Under the pieces are notes generated by a model that saw only the letters and a list, made by a program, of their open reading frames with translations, was not told the origin of the DNA and did no database searches. A stretch of DNA of 64,000 bases from Triatoma infestans (lineage: Eukaryota > Arthropoda > Insecta > Hemiptera > Reduviidae): contig JAAEAF010014390.1 of NCBI GenBank assembly GCA_011037195.1, positions 1-64,000 of the forward strand, written 5' to 3'. A program made the position numbers and the translations under genes. Below are positions 24,490 through 36,682 of this stretch, piece by piece; positions within the stretch are counted from its first letter, which is position 1, and each line of letters opens with the position of its first letter.

Positions 24490-24935
24490 AGGGGCGGCAA
24501 TTGTCTTTTTGTCCAAGGCGACATAACTGCTAAAGCGGGTGCTGGTTGGGTGCTCACAAAACAGACCAACAGAAAATAGCCATATTTGAAAGAAAAATTT
24601 TAAGAAGAATATACGGACCTGTAAATGAAAATGGCACATGGAAAAAATTGCACAACCGAGGAGCTATATGCAAAGTATAAGGGCATCGAAATAATAAAAT
24701 GTATTCAACTTAGTAGATTAGGATGGGCAGGATGCCGAAGAAAATTATGAATTATAAACCATTTGGAAAATGAAGGTCGCATGAGAGCAAGATGGGGAGT
24801 CTGCGAAGGCTGGATGTGCCGAGATGGAAATTCAAGGCCATGGATAGAGCCGACTGGGGACAATTTCTATTGGAGGCCAGGGCCCATTCAGGGATGTAGT
24901 GCCGAGTTTGTATATCTGTATGTATTCTGATCGTT
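24490..24935 (+). pseudogene. LINE reverse transcriptase C-terminal tail, RTE-like
   Basis: Frames give FERKILRRIYGPVNENGTWK, NEELYAKYKGIEIIKCIQLS, RLGWAGCRRK, MPKKI, then LEARAHSGM near 24880-24897. This is the recognisable order of the C-terminal region of RTE-type elements, after the polymerase domain. The first part is open for over 40 codons; later parts need frame changes. A 3' UTR follows. It may be a second copy of the family seen at 22420-23340 or at 12687-13400. Confidence 0.75.
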
Positions 24936-26159
24936 TCACAAAAGAAATACATGTTTATGGTGTTTAAGGTTATTTTTTTTTTCGTGAACAGGAAAATTCA
25001 GAAGCTTAGAGTTTCTAAGTATCTTGACCCCTTGAAGAAGCTGGGGGAATCGGATTTGTCACTTCTTCAAGAGAATCTTCGTTCCATGCAGATATTTCAG
25101 CCTAAAAGATGAGCGATCATCTTTCACTAAATGTTCACGTACGAGAGCTCATACTGCTCCCAAAAGTAGTGTTATATTTTTTTAATGTTACAAACAACTA
25201 TATAGACGATGTGCAAACACAATATAAAACCTAAGCAATAAAAATATCTCATTCTTCTTCACGAACAAGAAGAAGCGCTCGGAACCCGTATAAGAAGTGA
25301 CTAATCTGTGCTTTCCCCCTAAAAAAGTTGCACGCACACAATTTATTCATACTTTATCTTAGAGAAAAAATATATCCATTAAATCTGGGGGCCTTCCACA
25401 AAAATTACTTTGATTTTCTTGCTGCTGTATTAGAGAAAGGGGTGGGAGGAGAACAGGCCTCCATTCCACAGCCACGTTTAATGATGGTAATTTACAGTAT
25501 CTCTGCGGCCTGTTGTGATAATCATACAGCTTTGGTCGGTTTTGATAACATAGAGGCAAGCAGCAACCTATGACTACTTGATATCGTGTGTGTTATACGA
25601 CATCTATCCATATTCCTGTATAAAAGAATCTAACATACAACAGACAGGACGCACAAAGCAATATACCAGAACATAATATCGTCAAGCTGGTCGACTCTCC
25701 ATTTCTTTCAAACACGCACCCACACAGTTAAACCCGGTTTTACGCATACGCATTTTATTTTGCTAAATTATTCTATTCAACAATGTCAGCGTTATAGATC
25801 AACGCTATAGTAAATTATTAGGTTCCATTCTGTAATGCTGATAAAAAAAACCAAACACGTATAAGCACTGAAAAATACTATATCATTAAAAATGGAGATA
25901 ATTTCCGCTTTTATATAATATATTATTGTTCAAATGGCACAATTAAAAAAAAAGTACCAGAGGGTTTCAATTATAGATAGAAGTAAATATGTAAAATAGG
26001 TTATTGACTGTTATAATTAACCTGCATCAAAGCTAAAACTATAAAGAAACAGGTGTTTCTATTCTAACTAGTGATAGATACATATCTGATCGTTCATTCA
26101 TTCATTCATATTTTTTTTTATTAACAGTTTTACAATTCATTAAAACTTGAATACAAAAA
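24936..26159. other. Intronic stretch, no recognised element
   Basis: Includes (TTCA)n at about 26091-26106. Overlapping open frames on both strands at 25328-25573 are in a slightly GC-richer patch (25430-25560) without a domain. Confidence 0.4.
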
Positions 26160-26762
26160 GAAAAAAAAGAAGAGTGTTTTATAGATAAAATCGTAGAAAA
26201 CTGTAATAACTTCCCTAAAAACGCACTTCCGGTCAACCAATTTTCTTCAATTTCAAAATTTAGACAACATATTTAATTGTAATTAATATTATTTAGATGA
26301 TAGAATTGTAAAATAATATAAAATAGCACTTTGAAGAAAAACATGACCCCGCCTCTCTACCCCCCGAAAAAACCACCTTAAATGTATTTTTCCGGAGAAA
26401 GGTTTCGAATAAAAGCTGTAGCACTTTGTATATGTAGTTATAATAACTTGTTATAATGAAGTTTAAAGAAAACCCTCACAGTCCGGTGATGGTCCGGTGT
26501 TGTTTGACCAAGAGAACACTGTCCGGAGGCTGGCAGTGCACTGCTTTTATCTAACTATCACTATAGATATGACGCATCTTAAATTAAAAAAAAAAAGGAA
26601 ATCACTAGTACCGTTTTCGAGAAAAATCGCAAAAAACTGAAAAATCCATTCAATAGAGTGATACTTCCGGTTGAGGAATTTTGAAAGACAAGTTCCTGTC
26701 AGATCTCATGGTGATATCCAAACGGAATATTAAGTATGAACTTTCGTTTTTGAACAATGCTG

Positions 26763-26799
<37 letters not shown>

Positions 26800-26924
26800 C
26801 ATTTTCTAAATACTACTTTTATGAATTCAGGGGACCTCGAAACTTGTATTTCTGTTGAAAAGTAGATATCGAAAATTTGATACGATAGCAATAGTTCCTC
26901 TAACAGAAGTTAGAGAAAGTAAAA
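26160..26924 (+). mobile_element. GTGTGA-family copy, 5'-truncated
   Basis: Carries CGCACTTCCGGTCAACC, GATACTTCCGGTTGAGG, a (CA)n tract at 26765-26796, GGGGACCTCGAAACTTG and the 3' hairpin end TTCCTCTAACAGAAGTTAGAGAAAGTAAAA. About 90 bases at 26480-26570 (CCGGTGATGGTCCGGTG...) do not belong to the family and may be a small insertion. Confidence 0.75.
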
Positions 26925-29264
26925 ATAGTTGTTCCACCCTGAATTTTCCTAAGCAACGGAGTTTCAAGTATTGTATATAATGATTCAGTGTCACTTACCG
27001 TTGATGATTGTCCGAAAATATATATAGTTTTAGGAATGGATTGTGCTTAAATAAGAAGCTCAAATTTGATGTTGGACCACTATGAAGTCAAACGAAGTTA
27101 ACAAAAATCAGAAATGTGACTTCACTTTTCTCAAGAATGGCTCGAAATAATTTCGTTTAACTTGGAATTCTAAAGTATTATTTAGATAGATTATATCTAA
27201 ACTATTAATTTTATATATATATATATATATTTGTCAGGAAAAATAATGATGCTAAGAAAGTTTTTTGGAGGAGGGCGATCTGTGACCTTAGGTGTAACTC
27301 TGAAAAACGTTCATTTGAAATTTTGCTGGGATTGTTAGAAGCGCTGACTTTTTGTTTTTCATTGGGATTGGCTCTAGCAAAGTACAAATCTTTTAGTCCA
27401 TCCATAATGACCGCAGTCATCAAGGCCCACAGTTAGTATTATTGGAATGAGAATGACCAGTGGGCCAGTGTACTTCTTATTTTACCTAAAAAATATAACT
27501 ACTCTTCCTGAAATCACATTCATTAGAAAACAGCAACGTCATTAAATACATTCATCCCAACAAATACGTGTAAAATAAAAAAATAACTCATTTTATATTC
27601 TAAAAAAACCCTAAACTAATTTAAAGTCCATTCAATCACAATCACGCTAATAAATACATTCATTTTAATAAATACATTCGTTCTAATAAAGACATTCAAC
27701 ACCAAATAAAACTTTCATAACAACAGCCACACTTATCCATACCAATTAACGAAACATACAAATAACATCATTGAACCCATCATCAATATCTAAATTAAAT
27801 GCACTTCCCATAGTTCGTCAACCCATCAACACCATTAAGCCTGTCATCAACTATACCACTGCACCCGCTTACAAAGTCCCTCAACAATAAAATTGAATTT
27901 ACACAGCGTGTTTACCATAATGAATAACCACACCTAATTCACCTTATGAAAGACACGACAATAATACCCTCATCGCGCCCCATTTCCCTTGATATCACTA
28001 ACCTGATTAATGACACTTTAAACATAGTAAAATAGAAATTAAAAGAACAGAGGCCATTGAGAAGAGAAAAAAAAGAACAGAACCAAAACTACGCACACAT
28101 TCAAAATATATATTATATAAAAATGGAGTTTCCATAATCTGGCTGTAGAAATCGATAATTATTTTAAACATTTCAAAGAATGACTTCTTACGGCGGTGTC
28201 AGTAGAAAAAAATTAGGGTTCATTTAATTTAATACACAAAATAAAAACACAAAATTCCCTCCAATTTTTAATGTTTTCTTAAAAACGTAAAAACATACAT
28301 CAGAATTCAGAATTTTGAATGAATAATTTATAGAAATGATTTTGTTTGGAAATTGCCTCTCCCCCAGCCGAAAAAAAAAAACAATTAAGTAATTGTACCT
28401 ACCAGTTTATACTGAATAATTTTCCGATAACGAAAGAGCAGCTAAGTAATCAACTATATTGTAAATTTGGTCATTTGTAAGCACGCTTTAATTACTGGTA
28501 GTGGAGTATAATGTTAGCTATGTAATTGGAGCATATATACATATATATATTGAACTATGGAATATAAAATTACAATAACCATACTGGTGAAAACATGTGT
28601 TGGTATAAGCGGATTTTGGTAGCAGAATGTTCTATGATCTGAATACATAATTTTATAAATATATAATTAAAGAGTTTATTGAAAAAAAAAACAAATAAAA
28701 AATTCTTTTGTTGGAAAATTATTATTTAAATTTGAAAATGTTTGGAAAGTGACAAAAGTGTAAAAACTATAATTAATTGAATATAGATGCTTAATTATCT
28801 CATAACTTTTTTTGTAGGACTCTATTTCAATTTATTGATTTTTTATAAAATAGTTACGACTCAGCTACTAAGTCTAATGAAGCTTGATTTTTAAATGAAT
28901 ACTATTTTAAATGAATTTCTGAGTGTCTTATCTGGAAATATTGTTCACTGAAAAGGTGAGAACAATCGATAATGTGATTTAAAAGAAACCTCCATATAAT
29001 CAGTGACGATTAGATTATAATATTGAAAGCGACATTGTTATGCGCAAAATAGCAGCAGCGGTTTACTGCTCCGTCATTTTTACTATCGTTTCTAATGCAA
29101 AGAATCAAACAATTTATCCAATAAAATCGAAAAAACCTGATGTAAAACAGTCAGACCATTTTATATTATTGCATTTCTGGCACATTTTTCCGCAATCTAT
29201 GGGAAACTGTATTTCAAATTTTTAATTCTCCCAATATTATTGCTCCCATACAACAATTATAAAA
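26925..29264. other. Intronic stretch with G-depleted DNA and an 18-bp tandem repeat
   Basis: The plus strand of 27480-28100 is strikingly poor in G, rich in A and C. It contains three tandem 18-bp units based on TAATAAATACATTCATTT (about 27648-27703). A 68-codon open frame at 27231-27434 (plus; FWRRAICDL..., LALAKYKSFSPSI) may derive from a transposon but I cannot place it. Confidence 0.5.
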
Positions 29265-29530
29265 TCTTAACTTGGAAAACTGTTGCAGAGTATAAAGAAA
29301 ATTGTTGAAGACATTTTTGATGAAAATGCCAAAAAAGAAAAAAACTAAAAAGTGGAAGATCCGGTTGACGTATTTTTATCGGAATCTTCGTAATTCGATT
29401 CCCTGGAGATTTACAAACGGAATAGAAATTTGAACCTTCTCAATGTTTTTTATCCTTATGAAGCTGTTCACAGGAGTGAAAAAAACAATTGTGATCATTT
29501 GACATTAACATACTTCTTTAACAGCAACTA
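29265..29530 (+). repeat. Degenerate GTGTGA-family internal fragment
   Basis: AAGAAAATTGTTGAAGAC, AAGATCCGGTTGACGTATT and GGAATCTTCGTAATTC are recognisable family words; termini are gone. Confidence 0.5.
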
Positions 29531-31615
29531 AGAGAAACTAACCAAATATGTATATACAGGCAGTTCGTACTATACAGGAGAAGAAAGAAGACAAGCCACT
29601 TCTTCTGGCATACTCTCTATCTCACTACCTCATCACACCTCAATTCTGTCTGCCTATTGCTACAATTTCACAATATTTTCTTTTCTTAAAGAAATTTCCC
29701 AAACACTGAGAAAGCGTTCCTCACCAAACCTGTTTTTCTTCATGTTTAACTTTTATGTTTATGTTTAACCTTCATTTTTAGTAATTTTGTAAGTTGTTCA
29801 AGAAGCCGGTCCGAAGCAACATCCTCCAGGATCCCAGGTACAGGGCCAGGGATTTTTGAATGTCGTAGTTATCATTCAACTTTTCAGTGGCTTTATTTAC
29901 GACTATCAATAATTCTCACTCCTTTTCCATGTAATGGTATAGATTTAGAAAAGGATAAAGGTGAAAGGAACAGAAGTAGGAAGTACAGGACAGATAGGAG
30001 GGTAATTTCATGAAAAGTTGCCCCTTTTATCACCTACGAAAAAACACAGTGGGTCAATTCTATCTCGAAACCACAGGTTATGGTTTTATATATCAACACT
30101 GGCGGTTCTGTATGATGGTGCAAGGCTTGATACTGAGAAATGACCAGACTTAAGATATAACACTGGGCGACTGGATAGTCTTTGGCGATTAAATACTTTA
30201 TCGCTACAATGAAAACCAAAAGAGAGGATATTGTTTTTAGTCAATGCCAAGAAGTTTTTGTATACAAAAAAAAAATTAAAATGTTTTGGATATATCTGAA
30301 AGTTGGAAGATACAAGGATATCAAAATCAATGATGGAATAGGATGATTCTGGGGCCGGAGGAAGAGAGGAAGGCCAGGGTTGTCCTGGGAAGGTCAAGGC
30401 TTAGGAAGAGGTGATCGTGTATGGTCATTTGTTGGATGAGGATGCACTAGCCAGTGAGTTGTAGAAAAGAAGTAGAGCCATATTTCAATATAGTTCGATG
30501 TGGAAATCCTCGAGTGAAATTAATTAGAAGTATTTTTCAGTAGGTTACTGCGCTGCTACATCAGTAAGCTATTTACCAAATAAGGCGGCACTATTTAGCA
30601 GCGATCCAAATTCCAAACAAGTCGCGACTGCGCGCTTTCGTGAAACTGAATTTATGATAGAATATATTATAATGCAAAAAAAAAAGAGTTTAAATTTAGA
30701 TATAAGTTTGGTACAAAACAAAAGTAGGGATCTCTAAATAAATCTCTCTTCAGTTTCTACAACCATATACTTAAGGTTCCTAGGGGTAAAGGTATCTGTC
30801 AGACCTTCTGTAATAATAAATATAAGATAAAATAAAAGTTTGAATCACCAGGGAATAGTTATATTAAAAAAAGATTCCAGGGTTTGAGGTACAGTACGAC
30901 AGAAATAAATTCAGTTTTCTGGACCCTAGGAAATCTTTTGTTATGAAAGAAAAGAAAAGAAAAAAATAAACTTTATATATCAGATCAAAGACTTTCTACC
31001 ATTTGTGTAGCTAACTGAATAACGAAAACATATAATAAAATTAGAATGGAAATAATATTAAACTTGAAAAATAATAATAAAGCTTGCCAAATAATAAAGA
31101 AGTGCATATAATATGCAGCATGAATCTAATTATATTTAATGTAGTATATTATAAATAATATAATTTGTATAAAATTTAGACATCTGACAATATAAAGAGG
31201 ACGTTCACCTACCGGCTAGTAACAACTGCAAACTACCACAATGGTCTTGTTATTAGTATATAGAGTAAATATAATAAGTGTAAGGATCGAGTGTCAGCTG
31301 GCACTATGTCCACAACAACACGCAACAATGACCTTCCTTCCCGTTTTTGTTTTTTATTAATACTAATATATATATGTATGTAAAATTATTAGCGAATAAA
31401 ATTATGTGGTTAGGGTCGGCCATGGCCACATGCATGAAGAATCGAAACCGGTTAGCACCAAGTAAAAGAAAAAAACCAATGATGACGGACGATCTCACAA
31501 TCTCAGAGAAAATTATGAATTATATTTCTTGTCAGAAAGTTAAAAGTCTCTTAACAATAATTTATATAATGATAACATTTTCTCTATCAACTCGATGACA
31601 AAAAAATAATAAAAA
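29531..31615. other. Intronic stretch, mostly unassigned
   Basis: A G-rich segment at 29940-30420 (GGGGCCGGAGGAAGAGAGGA, GTTGTCCTGGGAAGG) resembles the basic GRRRRGRPRLxW stretch of LINE or transposase tails in one frame, but the match is too short to call. The rest is AT-rich. Confidence 0.4.
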
Positions 31616-31930
31616 TCTGATGTGAAACATTCACACTATTTTCTATTTCTGTAATTCTCACAATTCATAAGAAAGCACAATAGATGGAAACCTGCATTAT
31701 ATTCAAAATATCTCTGAGAAACATTTTAAGACATTTTTTCCCCAGAAATCTCCCTAAACTCGGAATGTTTAAAGAAATAGAATTTGACATGAAACTTCTC
31801 GTCGTGTCGCAGCGGTTGTCCTGGTGATATAAAATTTAAGCTACCTGCAATTTTTCTCTGCAAGCCACAACACATGTATTTTCAGGAACAAAGTGTGAGA
31901 ACTAAATTTCAAGGCAACATGCTTTATATT
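31616..31930 (+). repeat. GTGTGA-family copy, shortened
   Basis: Begins TCTGATGTGAAACATTCACAC and continues with ATTTTCTATTTCTGTAATTC. Later words such as AACTTCTCGTCGTGTCGCAG and TGTATTTTCAGG match the family 3' half; the terminal hairpin is lost. Confidence 0.6.
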
Positions 31931-32689
31931 GCGAATACGCTTGGAACCTTTTACTGAAACCTTTCCACTGAGACCATGGTTCGTAATAGAGTGGACATAT
32001 ACAGTGAAATCCGTCGTGATTCAGAAGATCTATTTATGACAATCTAGCGTGGTGATTTTGGAATGTTTTGTAGTAATCCTCTGTAAAAGTGGAATGTATA
32101 TGGACGAGGATGAATACATTAACTACCTCTGCAGTCCCAGTTTTACAGTTTGAGGTTCAGAGCTGTCAATTGAAGTGTTGTCCGCAACCGATATCTTGCA
32201 AGAACTGGAGATATCCTTGAAGAAGTTTCTTCTCTCTTGTAAGTACTGCCCGAGGTTAAAGCTGAAGTTAGTATAATACTTCGAGCAGATAATTATCCAT
32301 AACATAGGCCCTAATTTTGCAATATTGTGCTGGATACAATGTCCGAATCTAAAAAACTCTAGATGATAGACATTGCCTTGAATATAGTATGCCATTTTCA
32401 GACTACAGTTTAATAAAAGAGCTTTGAATTTAATCGTAGCACATAAAGACAAGATGAAAGATTAGGAGTACAGCGAACTAATAAGAAAAATAACTTTCCT
32501 ACATATTTTTCCGGTACAATCAATATCTAGTATCGATTTATGATAAACAGGACTTGCAACATTCTTTGGGTTATAGAAACCTGAATATGAAAACAGTAAT
32601 TATAAACAGTGGTGTATAACATCTACAATATGGATTGAAATCTGCCTGGAAGAAATCAGTCCGAACATGAAGATCGTTTAATAAGTAAA
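31931..32689. other. Unassigned intronic stretch
   Basis: The 109-codon minus open frame at 32123-32452 has scattered Cys and hydrophobic residues but no domain I recognise. Confidence 0.4.
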
Positions 32690-33061
32690 AAGACCAAGTA
32701 ATTGTAGTTTTATGGTAGTATAATATGGATCTCAGAATTCACCTATTTCTCGACATAGTCTCCTAATAAATTTATGTATGTTCCATCTCTCTATTAGTTT
32801 CTTTATGCCGATAGTAAAAAATTCTTTCTGTTGATATGTAACGTAGTTTTAACATTTGTTACTTTGTTTTCACTTCTTTATAGCTGCGAAACTTGAAGCC
32901 TCATCGTGATTCCTTGAAAGGAACAGACGAAAGAAATCTGAAGGTGTGCAATTCGGCTTATTAGGTTTGGATTCGGATCTAATAGAGTTACCCAGTCTAT
33001 TACAATAGCTCAGACGTTGTCCTGGTAAAAGAGGACGAGCTACTGCATCGTCACTATCCAT
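32690..33061 (-). pseudogene. Mariner-type transposase C-terminal remnant
   Basis: Minus-strand frames reconstruct the end of a Tc1/mariner-superfamily transposase in order. There is a GQRLSYCNRLG stretch near the second catalytic Asp region, then CTPSDFF (equivalent to LAPSDYHLF, whose Asp is the third catalytic residue of the D,D34D triad). Next come LFLSRNHDEASSFAAIKK, NRKNFFTIGIKKLIERW and CREIGEF. This DDE/D enzyme cuts and joins transposon ends. Several stops and frameshifts, loss of the N-terminal DNA-binding part and absence of obvious terminal repeats mark it as dead. The open part is 32870-33061; the rest lies downstream in other frames. Confidence 0.8.
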
Positions 33062-33329
33062 AACTGGTCCGTACTCTTGAAAACGAGTATTAAATGGAAG
33101 TTTAAAAGAAAAAAACTTAAGTTGAGATAAGTAAGACTTTTTATATTGTATAAGAATACAAACACTGCAAAGAATTTACGCTTTATAAATTAGAGTGAGA
33201 GTTGGTAGTGAGAAAAGAGTGACAGACTGACTGGCAGAGTGACAAAGTGAAAAAACGATGTCGTTGAACGTTGATGATTGTTCGAATGGCGTTTGAATGA
33301 AAGTGAATAGGTGTGATCAGGCACCTTTT

Positions 33330-33610
33330 TTAAGCGGCCTGCTGGACTAGCCTCTAACTCTCTTTAATTACTCCTTTAAATACGCTTATTTGTCTGTGGG
33401 GAAGTACAAAACCCTACGCAATCCAAAGCCCCACTGGGCCCATATAACTAACCCAGATATGCTTACTGGAGGCTTGACAAGAGCGAGAGACATGTCTCGG
33501 AGATCTATTACAGCAAGGATTCAACTGACAGAATCGAATGTTTGTCTGATCTTCCCAGGCATGGCAGAAAATCAAACACCCTTGATCGACCATTTTTAAA
33601 ACTGATTAAC
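33330..33610 (-). mobile_element. 3' end of a LINE related to 44215-44785
   Basis: On the minus strand TATATGGGCCCAGTGGGGCT followed by TTGGATTGCGTAGG matches TATATGGGCCCAATAAGGCT and TTGGATAGCGCAGG at 44710-44745, the 3' UTR of the LINE there. The plus-strand open frame at 33390-33599 is a shadow of this repeat. Confidence 0.55.
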
Positions 33611-34286
33611 CCATCTTGTAGAAGTTCACATAATTCATACAAATTACTACGATTCCATGTAAAGTGCGAATAAAACTAAAGAAGGTTAAAAAAGTAAATT
33701 TATATTTGTATCTAGACAAAACTTTATTTCAATTTTTTATTGGAGGGAATACACAACAAAAAAAAAAGGGGTCAACATATTCTAAACATGTCAAGTTTAG
33801 TATAGGAATTGCTTAGACCATTATGATTATTATCACTAGTCACTATGATTATTTAGAAAAAAAAAACATTAGATTACTTTTTGGTGAGCTGAATGCAAAC
33901 ATAACAACAATAAAACAAAACAACAACACAACTGCAGAAGAGGATTGCCCATTGTTCTTGTTACTACACATGCAAACTATTGAATACGCACGACAACCAA
34001 AACTACCATTAACCAACTGTCGCATGATTACAGTCGTCCAAATAAGGACAATGCCCTAATAAAGCCACTGAACTTCACCACCTCTTTCTCCATATTCCGC
34101 CTTTAAAAGTTTCCTAAATCTTAATTTTTATATTTAACTTTTTGATATGCCTTATTGGTAGTAATCTATTTTAATTTCTGTTCGATTTTAGGTTAAACAA
34201 TATCCTAAAAAGTCTAAATTAAATCGATTTATCCCTGGTAAATGTCAAGGTTGAATATTGAAACTATAAAAAACATGCAAATACTC
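33611..34286. other. AT-rich intron, no recognised element
   Basis: A/T runs and a G-poor patch at 33890-34060; the short open frame there is low complexity. Confidence 0.4.
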
Positions 34287-34440
34287 TGTAAGAGAAAGTA
34301 TTGCGAATCGTGTCAAATTTTAGAAACGTGAGTTTTTACTGGAAATAGGTATATGTTTTAAAATCACCCTGAATATGAAAAAATAATTTCAGCAAATGGC
34401 TGAATGTGTTCCGACAGTCTATTTTCGCTTGAATCACTTC
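34287..34440 (-). repeat. GTGTGA-family 3' end, inverted
   Basis: CTGTAAGAGAAAGTATTGCG, ATCGTGTCAAATTTTAG, GAGTTTTTACTGGAAATAG, then the CTGAATATGAAAAAA block. Confidence 0.6.
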
Positions 34441-34800
34441 TTTTAGCTGATATTTCAATTCTCATTCTTCACTCTCTCTCTAATAACCCTAGGACTAAAG
34501 AGGTTTTTGTTCATTTCAAAGTGTAAGAGACGCTGAAATTAGAAAAGCAGAGAAGAAAATGCAAGATTTCAAAAAATGTTTCGGGAAAATAAAGATAATG
34601 AGTGGATTTTTATCCATCTAAGTTCATAGACTTCCTAAAAATCGTTACATTCCTCCCCCCTCGACCGCCAAGGGGTCTAGTTGCACCCATATTAAGAACT
34701 CTGCCTCTTGAAGAACAGTTTTGCAGTCACCATAGGCGAGAGTCGAAAGCTTGATATTCCATCAGAGGCATTTTCCATGGTAGCCTGCTTCATTTTGTGG

Positions 34801-34842
34801 TCATCGACCGGTTTCGGGCGTTCGCCCATCTTCAGGATGCGT
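34801..34842 (-). ncRNA. Hammerhead-ribozyme-like motif, left arm of foldback 2
   Basis: Minus strand: GCATC, CTGAAGA, T, GGGCG-AA-CGCCC, GAAAC, CG, GTC, GATG. Core boxes CUGANGA and GAAA are intact. Stem I (CATC with GATG) and stem II (five GC-rich pairs) form. Stem III is the two-pair or dimer-forming palindrome ACCGGT. Predicted cleavage would follow GTC. Confidence 0.6.
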
Positions 34843-34950
34843 TTGTCACAGACAGTGTGATAACACAGACCTGCACCGAGCAAATTCAGTTCATACACTA
34901 CCACTCAATTTGCTCTATGCAGGTCTGTGTTATCACACTATCTGACAAAC

Positions 34951-34992
34951 GCATCCTGAAGATGGGCGAACGCCCGAAACCGGTCGATGACC
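34951..34992 (+). ncRNA. Hammerhead-ribozyme-like motif, right arm of foldback 2
   Basis: Identical in core and stems to the left-arm motif but on the plus strand: GCATCCTGAAGATGGGCGAA then CGCCCGAAACCGGTCGATGA. All type I hammerhead boxes are in order; the extra T after CTGAAGA is the one departure from the textbook layout. Confidence 0.62.
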
Positions 34993-35104
34993 ACCAAATG
35001 AAGCAGGCTACCACGGAAAATGTCTCTGATGCTTTCCAGCTCTGCGTAACCAGCCACCACAACAGCTTGATATTCTACTGGGGTGCCGCAGAGACTGAAT
35101 AACA

Positions 35105-35918
35105 ACAAATTAGTACACGGACTATGCTAAATACCCCCCACCCCGGTTGATGGATAGGAGGAATCAGCAATGATTCAAGAAAGGGCACACTTATGTTCAG
35201 AACATGACACTAGCAAGGTATTGATTCCAATTTAACCGTAAGGTTTAAATAGAATTAAAAAATATAATTTAGAAAAATGTTGAACCTTATTAATATAATT
35301 GTATCAAAATACAATAGTATCACCTGTACGTACTTAACAACTGTACAGTATGCTGAAATACTTTCTTTGTTCATTCAAATTCTTCGTTTCTTTGTTTATT
35401 TAATAGAATCAATAAATATTAATAGAATTGTCCAATTTATGGAAAAACTCGTGTGGCATTAATCTCCTATAATCAATTCAAATAACATTTCCATTTTGTA
35501 CTATTTGTTTAAAATGTTTTCTTTAATTTAATTTCATTTGTTAATATATTAGTCGAAAAATGGTCAATAATACTAAATAAATATATGGAATGAATTTTTC
35601 GAAAATAGTGGGGATAGAAAATATATACGCAATTAAAATATATAAAAGAAAAAAGATAACATGGAAAATATTTTTAATAGAAATACTCTCACACACAAAA
35701 CCAGTTTTAATAGTTATGAAATTCACTTGCCCAGCGTTCATACACAGAAATGAATCGGCAAAAAAAAAAAAAAATTTAATAAAATGAGCATCAAACCTGA
35801 AATAAAGTACGTGATTCTAGGAGAAAATTACAGGTGCTTGTTTTATACTTTCATAACTATCAAAGAAACGAAAGAAATTGCAAAATACTTGATTTAATGA
35901 TAAATTCATTTCTCTTAC
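35105..35918. other. AT-rich intron, no recognised element
   Basis: Short open frames at 35277-35462 and 35541-35787 are AT-driven and lack domains. Confidence 0.4.
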
Positions 35919-36200
35919 TACTGTAAATGAAAGTATTGCAATCGTTTCAAATTCTTGCGAAACTAATAGGTATAGATGTTTCTGAGGTCTTCTGAGCCCT
36001 CAGGGTTTTTAGAAATTAGTCTCTGTGAATGTGGTCAGCAAAACTCAAAAAGAGAAAATCGTAACTTAATATTTAGTTGCTATTAGCAAAAGAGATCTGC
36101 CAATAAGATTTTGAACAAAACCGTGTAACCGGAAGTACCACTTTACCGAATAGATTTTTCAACTTTTTGCGATCTCTTTCGGAAAACCAAACAGCTCTGA
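35919..36200 (-). repeat. GTGTGA-family 3' half, inverted
   Basis: TCTCTTACTACTGTAAATGA, AGTATTGCAATCGTTTCAAA, GTAACCGGAAGTACCACTTT and TTTGCGATCTCTTTCGG are reverse-complement family words; the 5' terminus is missing. Confidence 0.6.
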
Positions 36201-36429
36201 AGATTTTCTTAAAAATTTGTCTTCACAAACTACACAAATATTCTATGACTACCCTTGAAATAATATATCTATCAGTTGCAATCATGTCATTAATTCTTGA
36301 ATAATTGTCTGTCTTCCATTTGACCAACCCCATTATTTATGGATCTTCTGCCAAACCATATCGGTTCCAAATGGTTGTGAAGGACTCAGCGAAAAAAAGA
36401 TCATGGAATTTTACTACCTAGTGAACTAC

Positions 36430-36682
36430 AAAAGCACCTTAAGAGCCATTAGGACCCAATTTCCAATTATAACTAATTTTGCAGAAATTTTTATTTAAAC
36501 GAAATATCAGTTTTGAACTTCTCTCGAATCTCAGTTTTTGAAGTATCCTGACCACACACATACATACACACAGACCTATTTCTAAAAACCACCGCTTGGG
36601 CAAAGGGGACCTCCTCAAATCATGTATTGAAAATTTCACACAATTGTAATACTTCCCTTCTAACAGCAATAAGAGGAAAGAA
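36430..36682 (+). repeat. GTGTGA-family 3' end
   Basis: AACGAAATATCAGTTTTGAA, GACCTATTTCTAAAAACCAC, GGGGACCTCCTCAAATCATG, and the hairpin end ACTTCCCTTCTAACAGCAAT then AAGAGGAAAG. Confidence 0.6.

Larger units (their letters stand above)
34769..35031. mobile_element. Foldback element 2 with two intact opposed hammerhead-like cores
   Basis: Left arm 34769-34887 and right arm 34908-35031 are reverse complements over about 120 bases, with few mismatches, around a spacer of about 20 bp. Paired landmarks are CATCAGAGGCATTTTCC / GGAAAATGTCTCTGATG and GTGTGATAACACAGACCTGC / GCAGGTCTGTGTTATCACAC. A further 33 bases beyond the right arm (to about 35064) match the single-arm copy at 42845. Overlapping open frames on both strands here are by-products of the inverted repeat. 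Confidence 0.92.

Noticed and set aside
34692..35102. Opposite-strand open frames with a shared peptide (DKRILKMGERPKPVDDH)
   Set aside because: The same peptide appears at 34.7, 34.9 and 42.8 kb because the ribozyme-bearing repeat is copied; the conserved unit is RNA-like, not protein.
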